From: Azolla caroliniana
Taxonomy: Eukaryota; Polypodiophyta
Direction of reading: 5' to 3'
Length of the DNA stretch: 64,000 bases
NCBI GenBank assembly: GCA_043228905.1
Contig: JBHGNT010000022.1
Coordinates: 3,720,001 to 3,784,000 of the forward strand
Shown here: positions 44,170-55,411 of the stretch, one piece after another
Numbering within the stretch: position 1 is the first letter of the stretch
Layout: each line of letters opens with the position of its first letter
Translations under genes and position numbers: made by a program
Notes under the pieces: model-generated
What the model saw: only the letters and a program-made list of their open reading frames with translations
The model's database searches: none
What the model was told of the DNA's origin: nothing

Positions 44170-44581
44170 ACAACGTAGGATATCATCTCACCAACTTGAG
44201 ATTGAGAATGTTCGTGCTAATAGAGAGGAAAGGTTATGTAGGTTATGTCACATAGAGGTAGAAGATGAGTATCACATTGCATGCAAGTCTCGAACTTACG
44301 CCGAGATAAGGGCGGAATACCAAGACATACTAGGACCCTCTCCCACCCTCTCCAAACTATTAGATACCTCGGATATAAAGAGACTAGGTAGGTATATCTT
44401 AGAGCTAAAACAACATAGGGAGAATAAACTACAAAGTGTTAACCATAACCTTTTTAATATTCACCAACATGTAACTAATCTAATTTTTCAGGAACAAGGG
44501 GAGACGATGAATGTGGACACACCTACACCACTCGGTCTCTCTCTAGGCTCAACCCCTAGTAGGATCGGTTTAGAATCGTGA
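44170..44581 (+). pseudogene. CCHC tail resembling the C-terminus of a non-LTR retrotransposon ORF
   Basis: The frame reads RISSHQLEIENVRANREERL then CRLC with EDEYHIAC 8 residues later, and a helical segment LLDTSDIKRLGRYILEL. Pairs of SSH-LEIE and R-CXXC-EDE-H motifs are familiar from the ends of LINE-type reverse transcriptase proteins. The frame closes at 44581 next to a tRNA-like sequence. No reverse transcriptase domain is present. Family assignment is by motif memory only. Confidence 0.5.
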
Positions 44582-44937
44582 TATTAGTGTACGACATCAA
44601 GAACATGACGATGAAGAATCATGGAGTCATAATGCGCATTCGTCTCAACCGTCTAGAAAAAGTGATATTGTATCCACTGTTTTGGCTGGATGCATGCATT
44701 CATCATTTACGACGACGATGATGTTTAGGTAAAATAAATGGAATGGTTTATTTGGCACAAATTCCTCATCAAAAGTGTATCGCATGTCAATTACGATCCT
44801 GAATGGAAGTACAACCAACGGAAAACCTAATATCCTATGCCCCAATGATTAAGGCATTGGTCTACGAAACCAAAGATTTTAGGTTTGATCCCTAGTAGGA
44901 TCGATTAGGATTAGGTTTCTCTTTTCGAGAATCAGAA
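44555..44937 (+). repeat. 1.18-kb-spaced direct repeat, copy 1
   Basis: It starts with a tRNA 3'-half relic (CCTAGTAGGATCGG), runs through a body with GGAGTCATAATG and TATCCACTGTTTTGG, and ends with a tRNA-Arg-like sequence (44834-44903). It matches copy 2 at 45735-46107, offset by 1180 bp. Confidence 0.85.
44834..44903 (+). repeat. tRNA-Arg(ACG)-derived sequence
   Basis: The anticodon arm TTGGT-CTACGAA-ACCAA is perfect and carries ACG. The T arm has GGTTTGATCC. The acceptor stem does not pair, so it is a tRNA-derived repeat and not a working tRNA. Confidence 0.6.
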
Positions 44938-45676
44938 AACAACGATGACAGAGTACTCGGTAATGCATGCGTAATCAATACATGCATGTATTGGGGAAGG
45001 GATAGCATTACGTCTTTCAACATAATCATCTATCACGATGATGTCATTTACAAGTTTTTAATGCGCATTCGCCCGAGTGAACATATGAACAATGCCTTTC
45101 TTGCTTAGGCTCGTCGTGCTCATGTCTGGCCTAGTTTGAATACATGCTACTATAGGCAAAAATGTGATGACGCCTAGTTGTTGTATGATGTGTATCTGAA
45201 TGTAGTTGTTAACAAGGATAACGTCGTTTAAAATTTAGAAACAACCTACACGAAGGCCACCAATAAGACATCGCATGCGTGATACTTTTCATTTGGTTAG
45301 TCTACTAGAATTAATAGAAGATAGCTTATTTGAGATTCAACAATGCAAAATTATGTACGAGTGAAAGAATCTAGCGGGTGGTATGATGATAGGAGAACGG
45401 TATCTAGACATTAGAGATTGATAGTTTGAGACAAAAACTCTTCTTTAAGGTCATTTGTATGGTCATGAATGCTTTTCTATGGATTAGATACGTCACACCG
45501 CATACCTTTATCCGATAAAACCATTTATGCTCATCTCCGTAATGTGGCCAAGAATATCGTGGTAAGATAAGAGACAACATATCCTATGAAAAATACGATG
45601 ATTAAAATATATGACGAGAAATAAGAGATCCTATACGTTCACATGTGTGATCTTCTTTTCAATGACAAGTCGAAAA

Positions 45677-45748
45677 TCGTATGGCCTAATGGATAAGGCA
45701 TTGATTTTCGAAAGCAAAGATTCTAGGTTCGACGACTAGTAGGATCGG
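45677..45748 (+). repeat. tRNA-Arg-derived sequence, A and B boxes kept
   Basis: TGGCCTAATGGATAAGGC is a good A box and D arm, and GGTTCGACGAC a slightly changed B box. The loop holds TCG but the anticodon stem has mismatches. The acceptor stem is not paired. Confidence 0.55.
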
Positions 45749-46107
45749 TTTAAATCGTCATCCTAGTGTATGACATTAGGAACATGAAGATCAAGAACCA
45801 TAGAGTCATAATGTGTATTTGTCTCAACTGTCTAGAAAATGAGATCATGTATCCACTGTTTTGGATGGATGCATTCATTTACGAGGATGATGATGTTTAG
45901 GTAAAAGAAATGGAATGGTTTATGTGGCACAAATTCCTCATTAAAAGTGTATCGCATGTCAATCACGATTCTCAATGGAAGTACAACTAACGGAAAACCG
46001 AAGATACTGTGGCCCAACAGATAAGGCATTGGTCTATGAAACCAGAGATTCTAGGTTCGATCCCTAGTAGGATTGATTAGGAATACGTTCCTCTTCTCAT
46101 CGAATCA
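45735..46107 (+). repeat. 1.18-kb-spaced direct repeat, copy 2
   Basis: Same order as copy 1, with roughly 85% identity by eye, including the tRNA-like start and the tRNA-like end at 46002-46075. About 800 bp of unrelated-looking sequence (44938-45734) separates the copies. Confidence 0.85.
46002..46075 (+). repeat. tRNA-Arg-derived sequence with intact B box
   Basis: GGTTCGATCCC matches the pol III B box and TGGCCCAACAG a weakened A box. The anticodon position reads ATG where copy 1 has ACG, one C-to-T change. The acceptor stem is unpaired. Confidence 0.58.
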
Positions 46108-47052
46108 GCTCCAAAGCAACTCGACGTGGAGTAGAAATAATTAAGAAGATAAGGGAGCGTGAGCTACGTTGCCTATAAGCTACGGTTGGGGTACATTTTA
46201 CATTGGGGCCACGGGCCACATCCAACATCGAAACCCTTTGACCGCCCGCTTTTTTTCGAGAGACTTGGATGGAAATGAAACTAGGCCTAGTATAAAGCCA
46301 TCGAACATGTTTTTTTACTAGAAATCTTTATCTTAAGTTCTATTTTATTTTTATTTTTACTTTCAATGAATGGGTAAATACCCCATTTTTGTTGTAAACC
46401 AGTTGTCCCATGGGCCAGTTTTTGTCTTAGAAGACATTAATATATATTTCTTTCTCACGCACACATACATCATTCCGCAACACAAAATGGTGCACTTGAT
46501 TCTTTACAGTAATTATCATCGTTATTGCTCATTCTCAACAATATTTTCAACATGCACTTTGTTTTCTTTCGATTATGGACCTTGACTATATACTACTAAG
46601 CTTTCAATGCTACACGGTTACTTGATTTTGGTATAAAAACCCTATCGTCGAGGTTTTGTGTAGAGTCTTGACTCTTGGATATACACAGATCCATATACTA
46701 GCTTCGATCTAAAATGTTGTACTTTAAGGAACACTTCATGCACTTCTCTAAGCTGGGTTTTATTACACAATCAAAATATCTAGATACCAATGAACGAATA
46801 ATCAGTCTATTTTCACATGAATTCATCTATTAATTGTATATATATATTTTGGGATTCTGATGGACTGCATATGGCGATTGCCATTTAGTACATACAAGAT
46901 TTCATCATGGCAGGATGTTTTGTAAGTATACTGTTGGATATATTTTCTCTTGAAATGTGGATGATACCCAATGTTTTTCTCCTTTTGATGTCTAAAAGGG
47001 TTTCTATATCTGTCCTAATCACCGGTAAAAGAATAGACCGAAAAGAGAAGGT
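46108..47052. other. A/T-rich stretch with nothing recognised
   Basis: No gene, tRNA or LTR pair is seen. The last few hundred bases may include the old LTR and leader of the copia gag fragment that begins at 47053. Confidence 0.4.
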
Positions 47053-47202
47053 ATGGACAGAATCATGGCGAGCTCGCTTCCAACAGAAATGCTCGACCGG
47101 AGCAACTATGCATCATGGTCGTATAAAATGCACCAGTACATGTTGGGGCAGGGATACTTGAGCTACGTGGAAGGAGCGAATGAAGCAACGCCGGATTCGG
47201 CA
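47053..47202 (+). pseudogene. Copia gag N-terminal fragment, host of Copia-D
   Basis: MASSLPTEMLDRSNYASWSY and MLGQGYLSYVEGANEATPDS match the gag start of Copia-B (SALPTEKLDRTNFTYWEY). It stops exactly at the TGTTGG start of the Copia-D LTR, so Copia-D inserted into it. The continuation should be beyond the right nest and is not in the window. Confidence 0.75.
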
Positions 47203-47500
47203 TGTTGGCATAAAAGGCCGACTCCTTCCAAGTTGTATCCGTCCGAGTGTGAACTCGTCAATAAGTTAGGGCTTAGTATATAAGCGAATACCTAACATTG
47301 TATAGAGTGACAAGTAACAGAGAGACAAACTATTTGTGTATTGTATCTTTGAGAGAGTGTGAGAACGAGGCAATAAAGCTTTCCATTAGAGCTGGCACTA
47401 TGTAAGTCTACGCCTATTCTATTTTCTGTCCGCATTGTTTGTTGTTCTGAACCGACAACAGATCCATACACGTTTCTGCAAATCACACTCATTACCAACA
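47203..47500 (+). repeat. Copia-D 5' LTR and tRNA-iMet primer site
   Basis: 298 bp from TGTTGGCA to TACCAACA, with matching terminal inverted repeats. TATA box TATATAAG at about 47276. Primer site TGGTATCAGAG starts at 47503, two bases inside. No 3' LTR of this element is seen. Confidence 0.88.
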
Positions 47501-47599
47501 ACTGGTATCAGAGTGAATCTTTGTTGTTCAGCGGCAACAGACAACAGAAGAAGCTGAAAGAAAAGACCAAGTTAGAAATCTCAAGCTCACAAAAAGAAT

Positions 47600-50455
47600 A
47601 TGGCTTCAACATCCGGAACAAGAGTTGAAACCAGAAAATTCGACGGCAAAAACTTTGCCTTGTGGAAGGAGATGATGCAGGATGTGTTGATCATTCGAAG
47701 ACAGGTCAAAGCCATTCGGCACAATGAAAAACCTGCTTCAATGACAACCAAGGAGTGGAGATCAATGGACGAAATCGCATGCTCCACCATCCAAATGCAT
47801 TTGGCCGAAAAACGTCTATTTCAGCATGGCGAAAGAGACGACAACATTCTCATTGTGGGAGAAGCTACATGCCATTTATGAAAAGAAATCCTCATCGTCG
47901 AAATTGATTTTGTTCAAACAATTGTTCAACATGAAGATGAGAGAGACCGATCCGGCAACCTCCCACATCAACACCTTCAGCCGGGTGTTGTCTGAGCTCT
48001 TGTCACAAGGGATCAACTTTGATGAAGAAGTGAAAGCCCTTGCCCTCCTATTGAGCTTGCCGGCAAGTTGGGAGGTATTCTGCACGACATACGCCAATAG
48101 CTGACCGATCCTAAACTTGGACGAAACAATCGGTAAAGTCCTCACAGAGGACATTAGGCGAAAATTGATGGGACTAACTTCGATGATTCAACAGAAGCCC
48201 ATCACTCGACCGAGTTATTCGATCGACAGAGTTGAACGAAAGAACAAGCCGACATAACCGGTCGACGCTACAGCCAATCGAAAACAAGGGGAGACCGACA
48301 ACGGTCGAATTCGAAAATGGCCCAATCAAGCGAGTACTGCACACAGTGCAGGAAAGTTGGCCACAATGTTTCCGACTGCTGGTCATTAAAAAGAAAAGAG
48401 AGTGGTCGGCAATCCGAGCGGAATCGGGGACGTTCTGACTCGGATCACTCTCTAGCTACCAACCAAATCAACATTACCGACACCCGATCCGGAGCAATCA
48501 TCTCCTTAGAGGACTCAATGATCGGAGAAGTCCTCTACAGTGCACAAGTTGCACACACGTGGCTACTAGACTCTGGCCCCACATTTCACGTGACCCCAAA
48601 CATTGAATGGTTCTCGAACTATTCAATTGGCACCATCGACACAGTCCGATTGGGAAACGGGCAGGAGTGCAAGATAGCTGGAATTGGGGAGGTTCCCATC
48701 ATATTGCCAAATGGCAACACAATAACCCTGCACTGAGTTCAACATGTACCCTATCTAAAGAGGAGTCTGGTCTCCATCGACATGTTAGCCGAAGACAAGT
48801 ATAGAACGACTCTACACGAGTCAACATGGGTGATCAGCCGAGGAAACCTCAAAATCGGTAGTGGGTACAAGTATAATAATCTATAACCATGGATGGTGAT
48901 CAACCCTGAAGGGGCCGTGAACGTAACCGAGAAAACCGACCCGAACTTATGGCATAGCCGACGTGGCTACATGTCTTAAGCCGGACTTGATCGGCTTATG
49001 TCGGTCGGCTACATCTTGAAACTCGAGGCAAAGACGGACTTCTGCAAGCATTGTCGATATGGGAAACAAACCCGAAGTCTGCACTCTCTCTACTACGAGA
49101 TGGTACGACTGCCCCTAGAGCTTGTGCACACAGACATATGTGGGCCCATGCCAGAGCGATCACTAGGAGGCTCCCGGTACTTCATCACATTCGTAGATGA
49201 CTATACATGGAAAGTTTGGGCATACTCCATCAATTCCAAAGAGGAAGCGCTCGAGGTCTTCACTCGATGGATAGTTGAAGCGGAGAACTGGTCAGGATAC
49301 AGAGTGAAGACACTCTGATCTGACAATGGAGGTGAGTACACCTCCAAAGCCTTCAAATAGTACTTGTCCGGAAAAGGGATCCGACACCAAAAGACCATTC
49401 CCTACACACCCATGCAAAATGGACTGGCAGAACCGATCAACAGGACGATCCAGGAGAGGTTGACGGCAATGCACCAACAAGCCAGACTGAAGTTGGAATT
49501 CTAGGTCGAGGCATTGCAAACAACGGTGTACTTGATAAATCTGGCGTTGTCAAGAGCAATCAGGTTCGAAGTGCCACAAGCACTATGGTCAAGCAAACAA
49601 TCAACGTACGATAGGCTCCGTATATTCGGCTGCAAAGCATACGCGTTCATCCCCAAGGACAAAAGGACGAAGTTGGCACCCCATGCAACAAAGTGCATAC
49701 TTCTCGGTTATAGAACTGATGGGAACTTCGGCTACCGGGTATGGGACCCGGAGAACCCGAAATTGATCCGGAGCAGCGACGTAGTCTTCAATGAAGACTC
49801 TATCTTCTCTCAGCAGAACCAACAAAAAACAATTGGTAAGAAGGTATCCTTCGAAGATGACAGCACTGTCGTAGAAGGACCGAGCCACCGCCCGAATTGG
49901 AGACTCGACAATTAGTCGAAGTCCAACAAGCTGACAACTTCCCTACCTACACCGAATCGGCAACAAGTCCTATCGTCGAACTCAAAGACAAAGTCATCAA
50001 AGACACAGCCAAAGCGACAAGGATCGATAAAGGCAAAGTCACCAAAAGACAAGTCAGAAAAGAGTCGATGATAACCACAGGGGAGGAAAACCAGACACCG
50101 TCGAAATCCCAATCTGGGGATGGGACACCTAACAAGACTCTTGATACAAATGGTTCAACTAATACCGATCGAACAATAGAGCTGATCGAAGGATCCGAAC
50201 CAAACATCTCAGCACACAGAAGATTTGGACGAGCTCGAAGGCAAACAAAGTTCTACCAACCGGGCCTCGACTACGTCAACTACACGGATGTAGGCGAACC
50301 AAGCACCTATGAAGAAGCTATGGCCACACCAGACGCAGAAACATGGCTACAAGCCATGAAATCTGAAATGGACTCGATTCATCAGAATCAGACATGGGAG
50401 TTGGTCGAACTACCAACTAGAAGGAAGCCGCTACCTTGCAAATGGGTTTTCCAAA
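47600..50455 (+). pseudogene. Copia-D gag-protease-integrase and RT start
   Basis: Gag starts MASTSGTRVETRKFDGKNFA at 47600. A frameshift near 47860, a stop at 48104 and later frame changes break it. The knuckle CTQCRKVGHNVSDC is at about 48335-48380. The protease reads LLDSGPTFHV (P for the usual A). Integrase has HTDICGPMP, FVDDYTWKVW, SDNGGEYTSKAFK with a stop just before it, and MQNGLAEPINR, where an E is kept. Further stops are at 49317, 49360 and 49504. RT starts near 50320 (EAMATPDAETWLQAMKSEMD) and ends at CKWVF near 50452. The element is cut there by a head-to-head junction. Confidence 0.88.
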
Positions 50456-51368
50456 GGGTGGTCATCTTGACTATCGGCGAGAAGATTTCGTCGTAGTCAA
50501 CCCCATGTTCCTATTTAAAACCTTTGGTGACAAGCCGAGCTTTGTATTTGGGCTTCTCCGAGTCAGATACATATTAGTATCTGAAGAACCATTTGCAGGG
50601 TACCGGCTTCCTTCCAATTGGTTATTTGACCAACTCCCATGTTTTGTTGTCTTTGATCAAATCCATCTCGGATCTCATGGCTTGTAGCCATGTGTCGGCA
50701 TTTGGCACGGCTATAGCTTCCTCATAAGATCTTGGTTCGCCTATGTCTGTGTAGTTGACGTAATCGAGGCCCAGTTGATAAAACCCTGTAAGCCATCCAA
50801 CTCATCTATATCTCTTGGGTGCCGAGATCTTTGGTTCAGATTCTTCAATCCTCTCAGTTGGTTGTTCAGTATTTCTTGAACCATCATCAAGAGTCTTCTG
50901 GGATGACTCGCCCTTGGTATAGGATTTTGGCGATGTTTGGTCACCTTCCCCTTCTTCGTGATCGAGTGACAGAGGTATTTGTGTCTTAGCCGATTCAGCT
51001 CGGTTTGACACTTTAGCCTCTTTGGGTGACTTGGTCATTTAGACTCTGTCATTTTCGCCTCCTGTCAATCTCTTAGTCGAATCGAATTTGACTAGTGGAC
51101 CTCTGGTCTATTCGGATTTGGCAAGGTGTTCGTTAGGTCGGTCGATTTCAACTAATTGTCGAATTGCCGACTGAGCGCCATGGGTCAATCCTTCCACGAC
51201 ATCTTTGTTGGTATCAAATCACACCATTTTGCTAACTATTTTTTGTTGGTTCCTCTAAGAGAAAATCGAGTCCTCATTGAAGACTACGTCACTGCTTCAA
51301 ATCAATTTCCGGTTCTCTGAGTCCGATAGTTGATAGGTGAATTCCCCATCAATTCCATAACCAAGAGA
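50456..51368 (-). pseudogene. Copia-E: inverted copy of the Copia-D region
   Basis: On the minus strand, LGYGIDGEFTYQLSDSENRK aligns with the Copia-D LGYRTDGNFGYRVWDPENPK; then an acidic/Lys-rich linker (51038-50802), and RT start (HGSW then KPKYKARLVTKGF, DYDEIFSPIVKMTTL). It carries several stops. It ends at 50456 facing Copia-D, and at 51368 where the LTR of Copia-F starts. So Copia-F interrupted Copia-E, whose 5' part should lie right of the window. Confidence 0.8.
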
Positions 51369-51861
51369 TGTTTGGAATTTGGTCCCTCTGGATGGGATCT
51401 GGATGAATCCGGCGGAAACCAGATCTAGGGACATATCTATAAATATGTTTCTGATTTGCCTATCATGGCTATATTTGTAAAGAGTCCTAAAGTCATATAA
51501 GTATAAATATGACTTAGGGAAGCCACTTTATGTGGTTGTATGAGTTGTTATCACTACTATTGTAAAGATAGAGACAGACATAACGAGAGAGAGAGAGAGA
51601 GATCTAGAAAGTTTTTCTGTTCTAACCACCGGTTGGCGAAGACATAGAGCTCAAGGTCATTGCTCTGAGTCTCGCTTTGTATCCTCTTCTCATAGGGATA
51701 GTTGGAGTTTGTGGGCTCCCGTGGTTATTCCCTATAAGGTTTTTCCACGTAAACATTTGGTGTCGTCTAATACTTTGTAAGTGCATTAATCTTATTTCTA
51801 TTTCGTGCTTTCTTCCATTGAGTGTTTAAGACTCGGTTGTCGCCGAGCGCGATTCCACACA
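51369..51861 (+). repeat. Copia-F 5' LTR and tRNA-iMet primer site
   Basis: Starts TGTTTGGAATTTGGTCCC and ends near CCACACA, about 493 bp. Primer site TGGTATCAGAGC at 51865-51876 is perfect. It shares blocks with the Copia-A and Copia-G LTRs (AAATATGTTTCTGA, GTATAAATATGACTTAGGG with the TATA box near 51500, and a GA repeat near 51580). It lacks the expanded minisatellite of Copia-G. Confidence 0.82.
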
Positions 51862-51898
51862 ATTTGGTATCAGAGCGAAGGTTCTAAACCTTGAAGAA

Positions 51899-54164
51899 AA
51901 TGGAAGAGTCATTTGAAAGCCTGTTCAAGCTCATCGGCTACAACTACCTAGTGTGGAAGTAGAAGATGAGGGACATGCTCATGGTCAAAGATCTCTAGCT
52001 GTCGATACAGTTCGGGGACAAGAAACTAGACAAGATCGATGCCACGACATGGGAGGTGATGCACATGAAGATGAAGGCATACATTCAATGCTTCATCGAC
52101 ATGAGCTTGTACAACAACTTCAATGAAGAAAGCAAGGCTCATGTGCTCTGGGACAAAATCGGCACCATGTTGGAGAGTAAAAACGTCGTTAATCAGGTTT
52201 CGGTATTCCGAAAGTTAGTGAGACTCTAGTACCAAGACGGATCCAGCATGACGGCGCACATGAATGCATTCCAGGGGCGCATAAATCAAACAACCTCATT
52301 AGATGTACCTCTAGCCGACGAGGTACTTGCGTTGCTCCTACTCGGTTCCCTCCCATATAGTTGAGGGGTCCGCTAGCTGTCACTTTGGGCAACACCGGGC
52401 CAGAAGGAAAACATTGTCCATAACAAGGGTAAAATCAAGCTTGCTGGATGACGACGCTTGCCGGAAGGACCGGGAGTCCGGAACCGATCCGAAGGCCTTC
52501 GTCATGGGAGATTACCATAACTGGGGAAGAGGCTGGAATTGGAGTCCCCAAAACTGGGACAAATCAGGGACGAGGTCGAAGTTAAGGGGGAGGCCCACTT
52601 GCTTTTATTGTGGAAATCCGGGGCACTTCCAAAAGAACTGCCGACACTTCCGGAAAGCCAAAGGGGGAGCCGACATTCCGGAACTGAAGAAGATTTCAGA
52701 AAGGAGAGGAACGTCAGCGATCATGATAAGTGAGGAAGAACTACTGCTAATCACCGAGGAGAGTGAGTTGCATCTTGTTAGTGACGGGACAACATGGGTT
52801 GTCGACTCCAGAGCGTCGTTCCATCAGTTGAACCTTATATCAGCCAGTCGGGTAGATGATGAGGGCTACACGGGTAACATCAGGAACTGAGTCATGAAAT
52901 TTTGCAAAGGGAGGTTGATCGTGGCTTAAGCCCGGAATATCAACACATTGTACCTGATTCAAGCCTGGATATGCTAGGAAGAAGTGAATGTGGCATCCGA
53001 AAACGCCGGTGAGTTGTGGCACAAGAGGTTGTGGCACTTGAGCCAAAAGGGAATGCGGAGACTTGCCAAAGATAACCTCATTCCGGAGGTGAAAGACGTG
53101 CATATTGAGAAGTGCACCGATTTCTTGACTGGAAAGAAAAACCGAACCTCTTTCCGGACAAGACCACCAATGAGACTAAATGCACCACTAGAATGTGTGC
53201 ATACCGATGTATGCCAAGTGGACACAAAGTAACACTCTGGATCGCACTACTTTGTGACGTTCATAGACGACCACGGCCGGAAGTTGTGGATCTCGCCACT
53301 GAAGACGAAGGATAGGTATTATCCGTCTTCAAGGACTTCCACGCGAGAGTGGAAAAGAAACCGACCAGAAGCTAAAGTTGGTTCAAGCAGACAACAGAGG
53401 AGAATACCGAGGGTAGTTCAAGGGGTACTTCTGGTCTAAGGGAATCCGACTCGAATTTACCATGCCGAAGACACAAGAACTGAACGGGCTGGTCAAAAGG
53501 ATAAATAGGGCCATTATGGAGAGAATCCAGAGCATGTTGGCACATGCTAAGTTGTCCAAGACGTTTTGGCCTGAGGCGATGATGACAATGACATATGTGA
53601 TAAATAGATCACCCTCAACACCCTTGGACGAAGACACACCACAAAGAGTATGGACCAGTAAAGACGTGTCTTACAAGCATCTAAAGTTGTTCGATTGCCT
53701 TGCTTACGTGCATGTTGCAAAGGACAAGAGAGCAAAATTGGATCCGAAGTCCCGGTCGTGTATATTCCTTGGATACGGTGATGATGAGTTTGGATACCGA
53801 GTGTGGGACTTGGTCGACAAGAAGGTGTTGCGGAGTCAAGACATAATCTTCATGGAAGACAAGAGTATTGTCAACTGGGAGACGAATAAGAAGATAGTAG
53901 ACTCTGGATTGACCGACAGGACCCATCCTGCCAGAAGCTGGATAACACTCAAAGAACTGGACGGAATCGAACAAGAGACCGAAGCGATCGAAGAAGAAGA
54001 AGATCTGAACATCGGAACCGAACAAGACCCCGAATCGGATTCGGATGAAGAACAAATGGAGGAACTGCTCGCCGAAGACCAAGGAAGAAGATATCGTCTC
54101 AGGGAGAGGAGAGCCCCCCGGAGATTCCTGGACGCACAACATGTGTTGTTCACAGACAAGGGGG
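51899..54164 (+). pseudogene. Copia-F gag-protease-integrase, cut by Copia-G
   Basis: Gag starts MEESFESLFKLIGYN and soon meets TAG codons (near 51959 and 51997). The knuckle CFYCGNPGHFQKNC is at about 52600-52640. The protease reads WVVDSRASFH: Gly of the DSG triad is Arg, so it would be inactive even without stops. Integrase shows ELWHKRLWHLS and CTDFLTGK (second Cys lost), FIDDHGRKLW, then a long open part 53462-54164 with LNGLVKRINRAIMERIQ, where Glu at the active site is replaced by Lys. It ends at HVLFTDKG where the Copia-G LTR starts. Confidence 0.86.
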
Positions 54165-55382
54165 TGTTGGGAGACAGGTCCCTCCGGATGGGAAGAGAGA
54201 AGAACAGTGCCGATGAACAAACTAGACCGAGGCCGAAACCGGATGAGGAGTACCCGGCTACGGAGAGCCGGATGATATAGACCGGGTGAAGACCGGATGA
54301 GGAGTACCCGGCTATAGAGACCCGGATGATATAGACCCGGTGAAGACCGGATGAGGAGTACCCGGCTACAGAGAGCCGGATGAGGAGTACCTGGCTACGG
54401 AGAGCCGGATGGTATAGACCCGATGAAGACCGGATGAGGAGTACCCAGCTACGGAGAGCCGGATGGTATAGACCCGGTGAAGACCGGATGAGGAGTACCC
54501 GGCTACGGAGAGCCGGATGGTACAGACCCGGTGAGAACCGGATGAGAAGTACTCGGTTACGGAGAGCCGGATGGTGCAGACCCGGTGAGAACCGGATGAA
54601 GAGACATATTCGTAAATATGTTTCTGAGAGTCCATCATGGCTATATTTGTAAATAGCCGAAAAGTCATATTAGTATAAATATGACTTAGGGCAAACTTTT
54701 AACTTGTGTTGTTGTCATTCTTGTTGGTGCAAGGAGAGAGATAGCGCGTAACACAACTAACGAGTAATCCTACGTTAATAACGAGCCAAACTCCGCGATA
54801 GAGAGGTTCAATTTCCGGGAGGATTTATCCATCTGTAATGAGAATGACATTGATAAGAGTATAAACAGAAACGTCTCCAACTTATATTTCAATGACGAGT
54901 GAAGCAATCGAGCTACCTACACCAGTCTAGTCTAACCTTTTGGCGGCTCTTTCCGATGAACAGAGATATGAATAGAAGATATCTCCGAGGGAAACCTCAC
55001 AACCTAGTAGTCAACGTGGCGATAATGACATTTATCAATATGCCACTGATTACTTACTGGGATCGTCATAGATGATTAATGCGTGCAAAGAGAGAGAGAG
55101 AGAGAGAAAGAGGTCATTGCCTTAGTTGTAACCGCCGCCTGTGGCGAAGATCGTGAGCACGAGGTCGTTGCCTCCGTGAACTCACTGTTGTACATTCTTA
55201 CATAGTGATAGTTTGCAGCCTGTGGGCTGCTATGGTTTTTTCCCTTAGTTTGGGGTTTTCCACATAAACCTCCTGTGTACTCTTCTCTTCTTTGTGTCGT
55301 TTATTATTTCCCGTTTTCTGTGTATGATTCTAAGCTCGGTTGTAGCCGAGCGTTGTGGATAAGGAACGTTGACCTCCCATCA
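54165..55382 (+). repeat. Copia-G 5' LTR, long, with minisatellite, and primer site
   Basis: TGTTGGGAGACAGG to CCCATCA, about 1218 bp, followed by perfect TGGTATCAGAGC at 55385. It holds the minisatellite 54235-54600, the TATA-containing block GTATAAATATGACTTAGGG (about 54672) and a GA run near 55092. Compared with Copia-F it has an extra 370-bp block (about 54720-55090). The 3' LTR is beyond the window, so I cannot tell if the expansion is shared by both LTRs. Confidence 0.72.
54235..54600 (+). repeat. Minisatellite in the Copia-G LTR, about 54-bp units
   Basis: Six units start ACCGGATGAGGAGTAC and continue CGGCTACGGAGAGCCGGATG-type sequence to GACCCGGTGAAG, plus one extra partial unit near 54380. 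Units differ by a few substitutions. Reading frames through it are artefacts of the repeat. Confidence 0.9.
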
Positions 55383-55411
55383 AGTGGTATCAGAGCAAAA
55401 CCACACAGAAA

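Noticed and set aside
43967-44173. Independent host gene on the minus strand next to the LINE-like tail
   Set aside because: The residues are Ty1/copia RNase H (STIEAEY, then a DSQSAI block in another frame).
45677-46075. Functional tRNA-Arg genes
   Set aside because: Acceptor stems do not pair and arms carry mismatches, so they are tRNA-derived repeats.
54366-54668. Reading frames on both strands with a repeated SSG-HRV-TIRLS pattern
   Set aside because: Translation of the 54-bp minisatellite in the Copia-G LTR.
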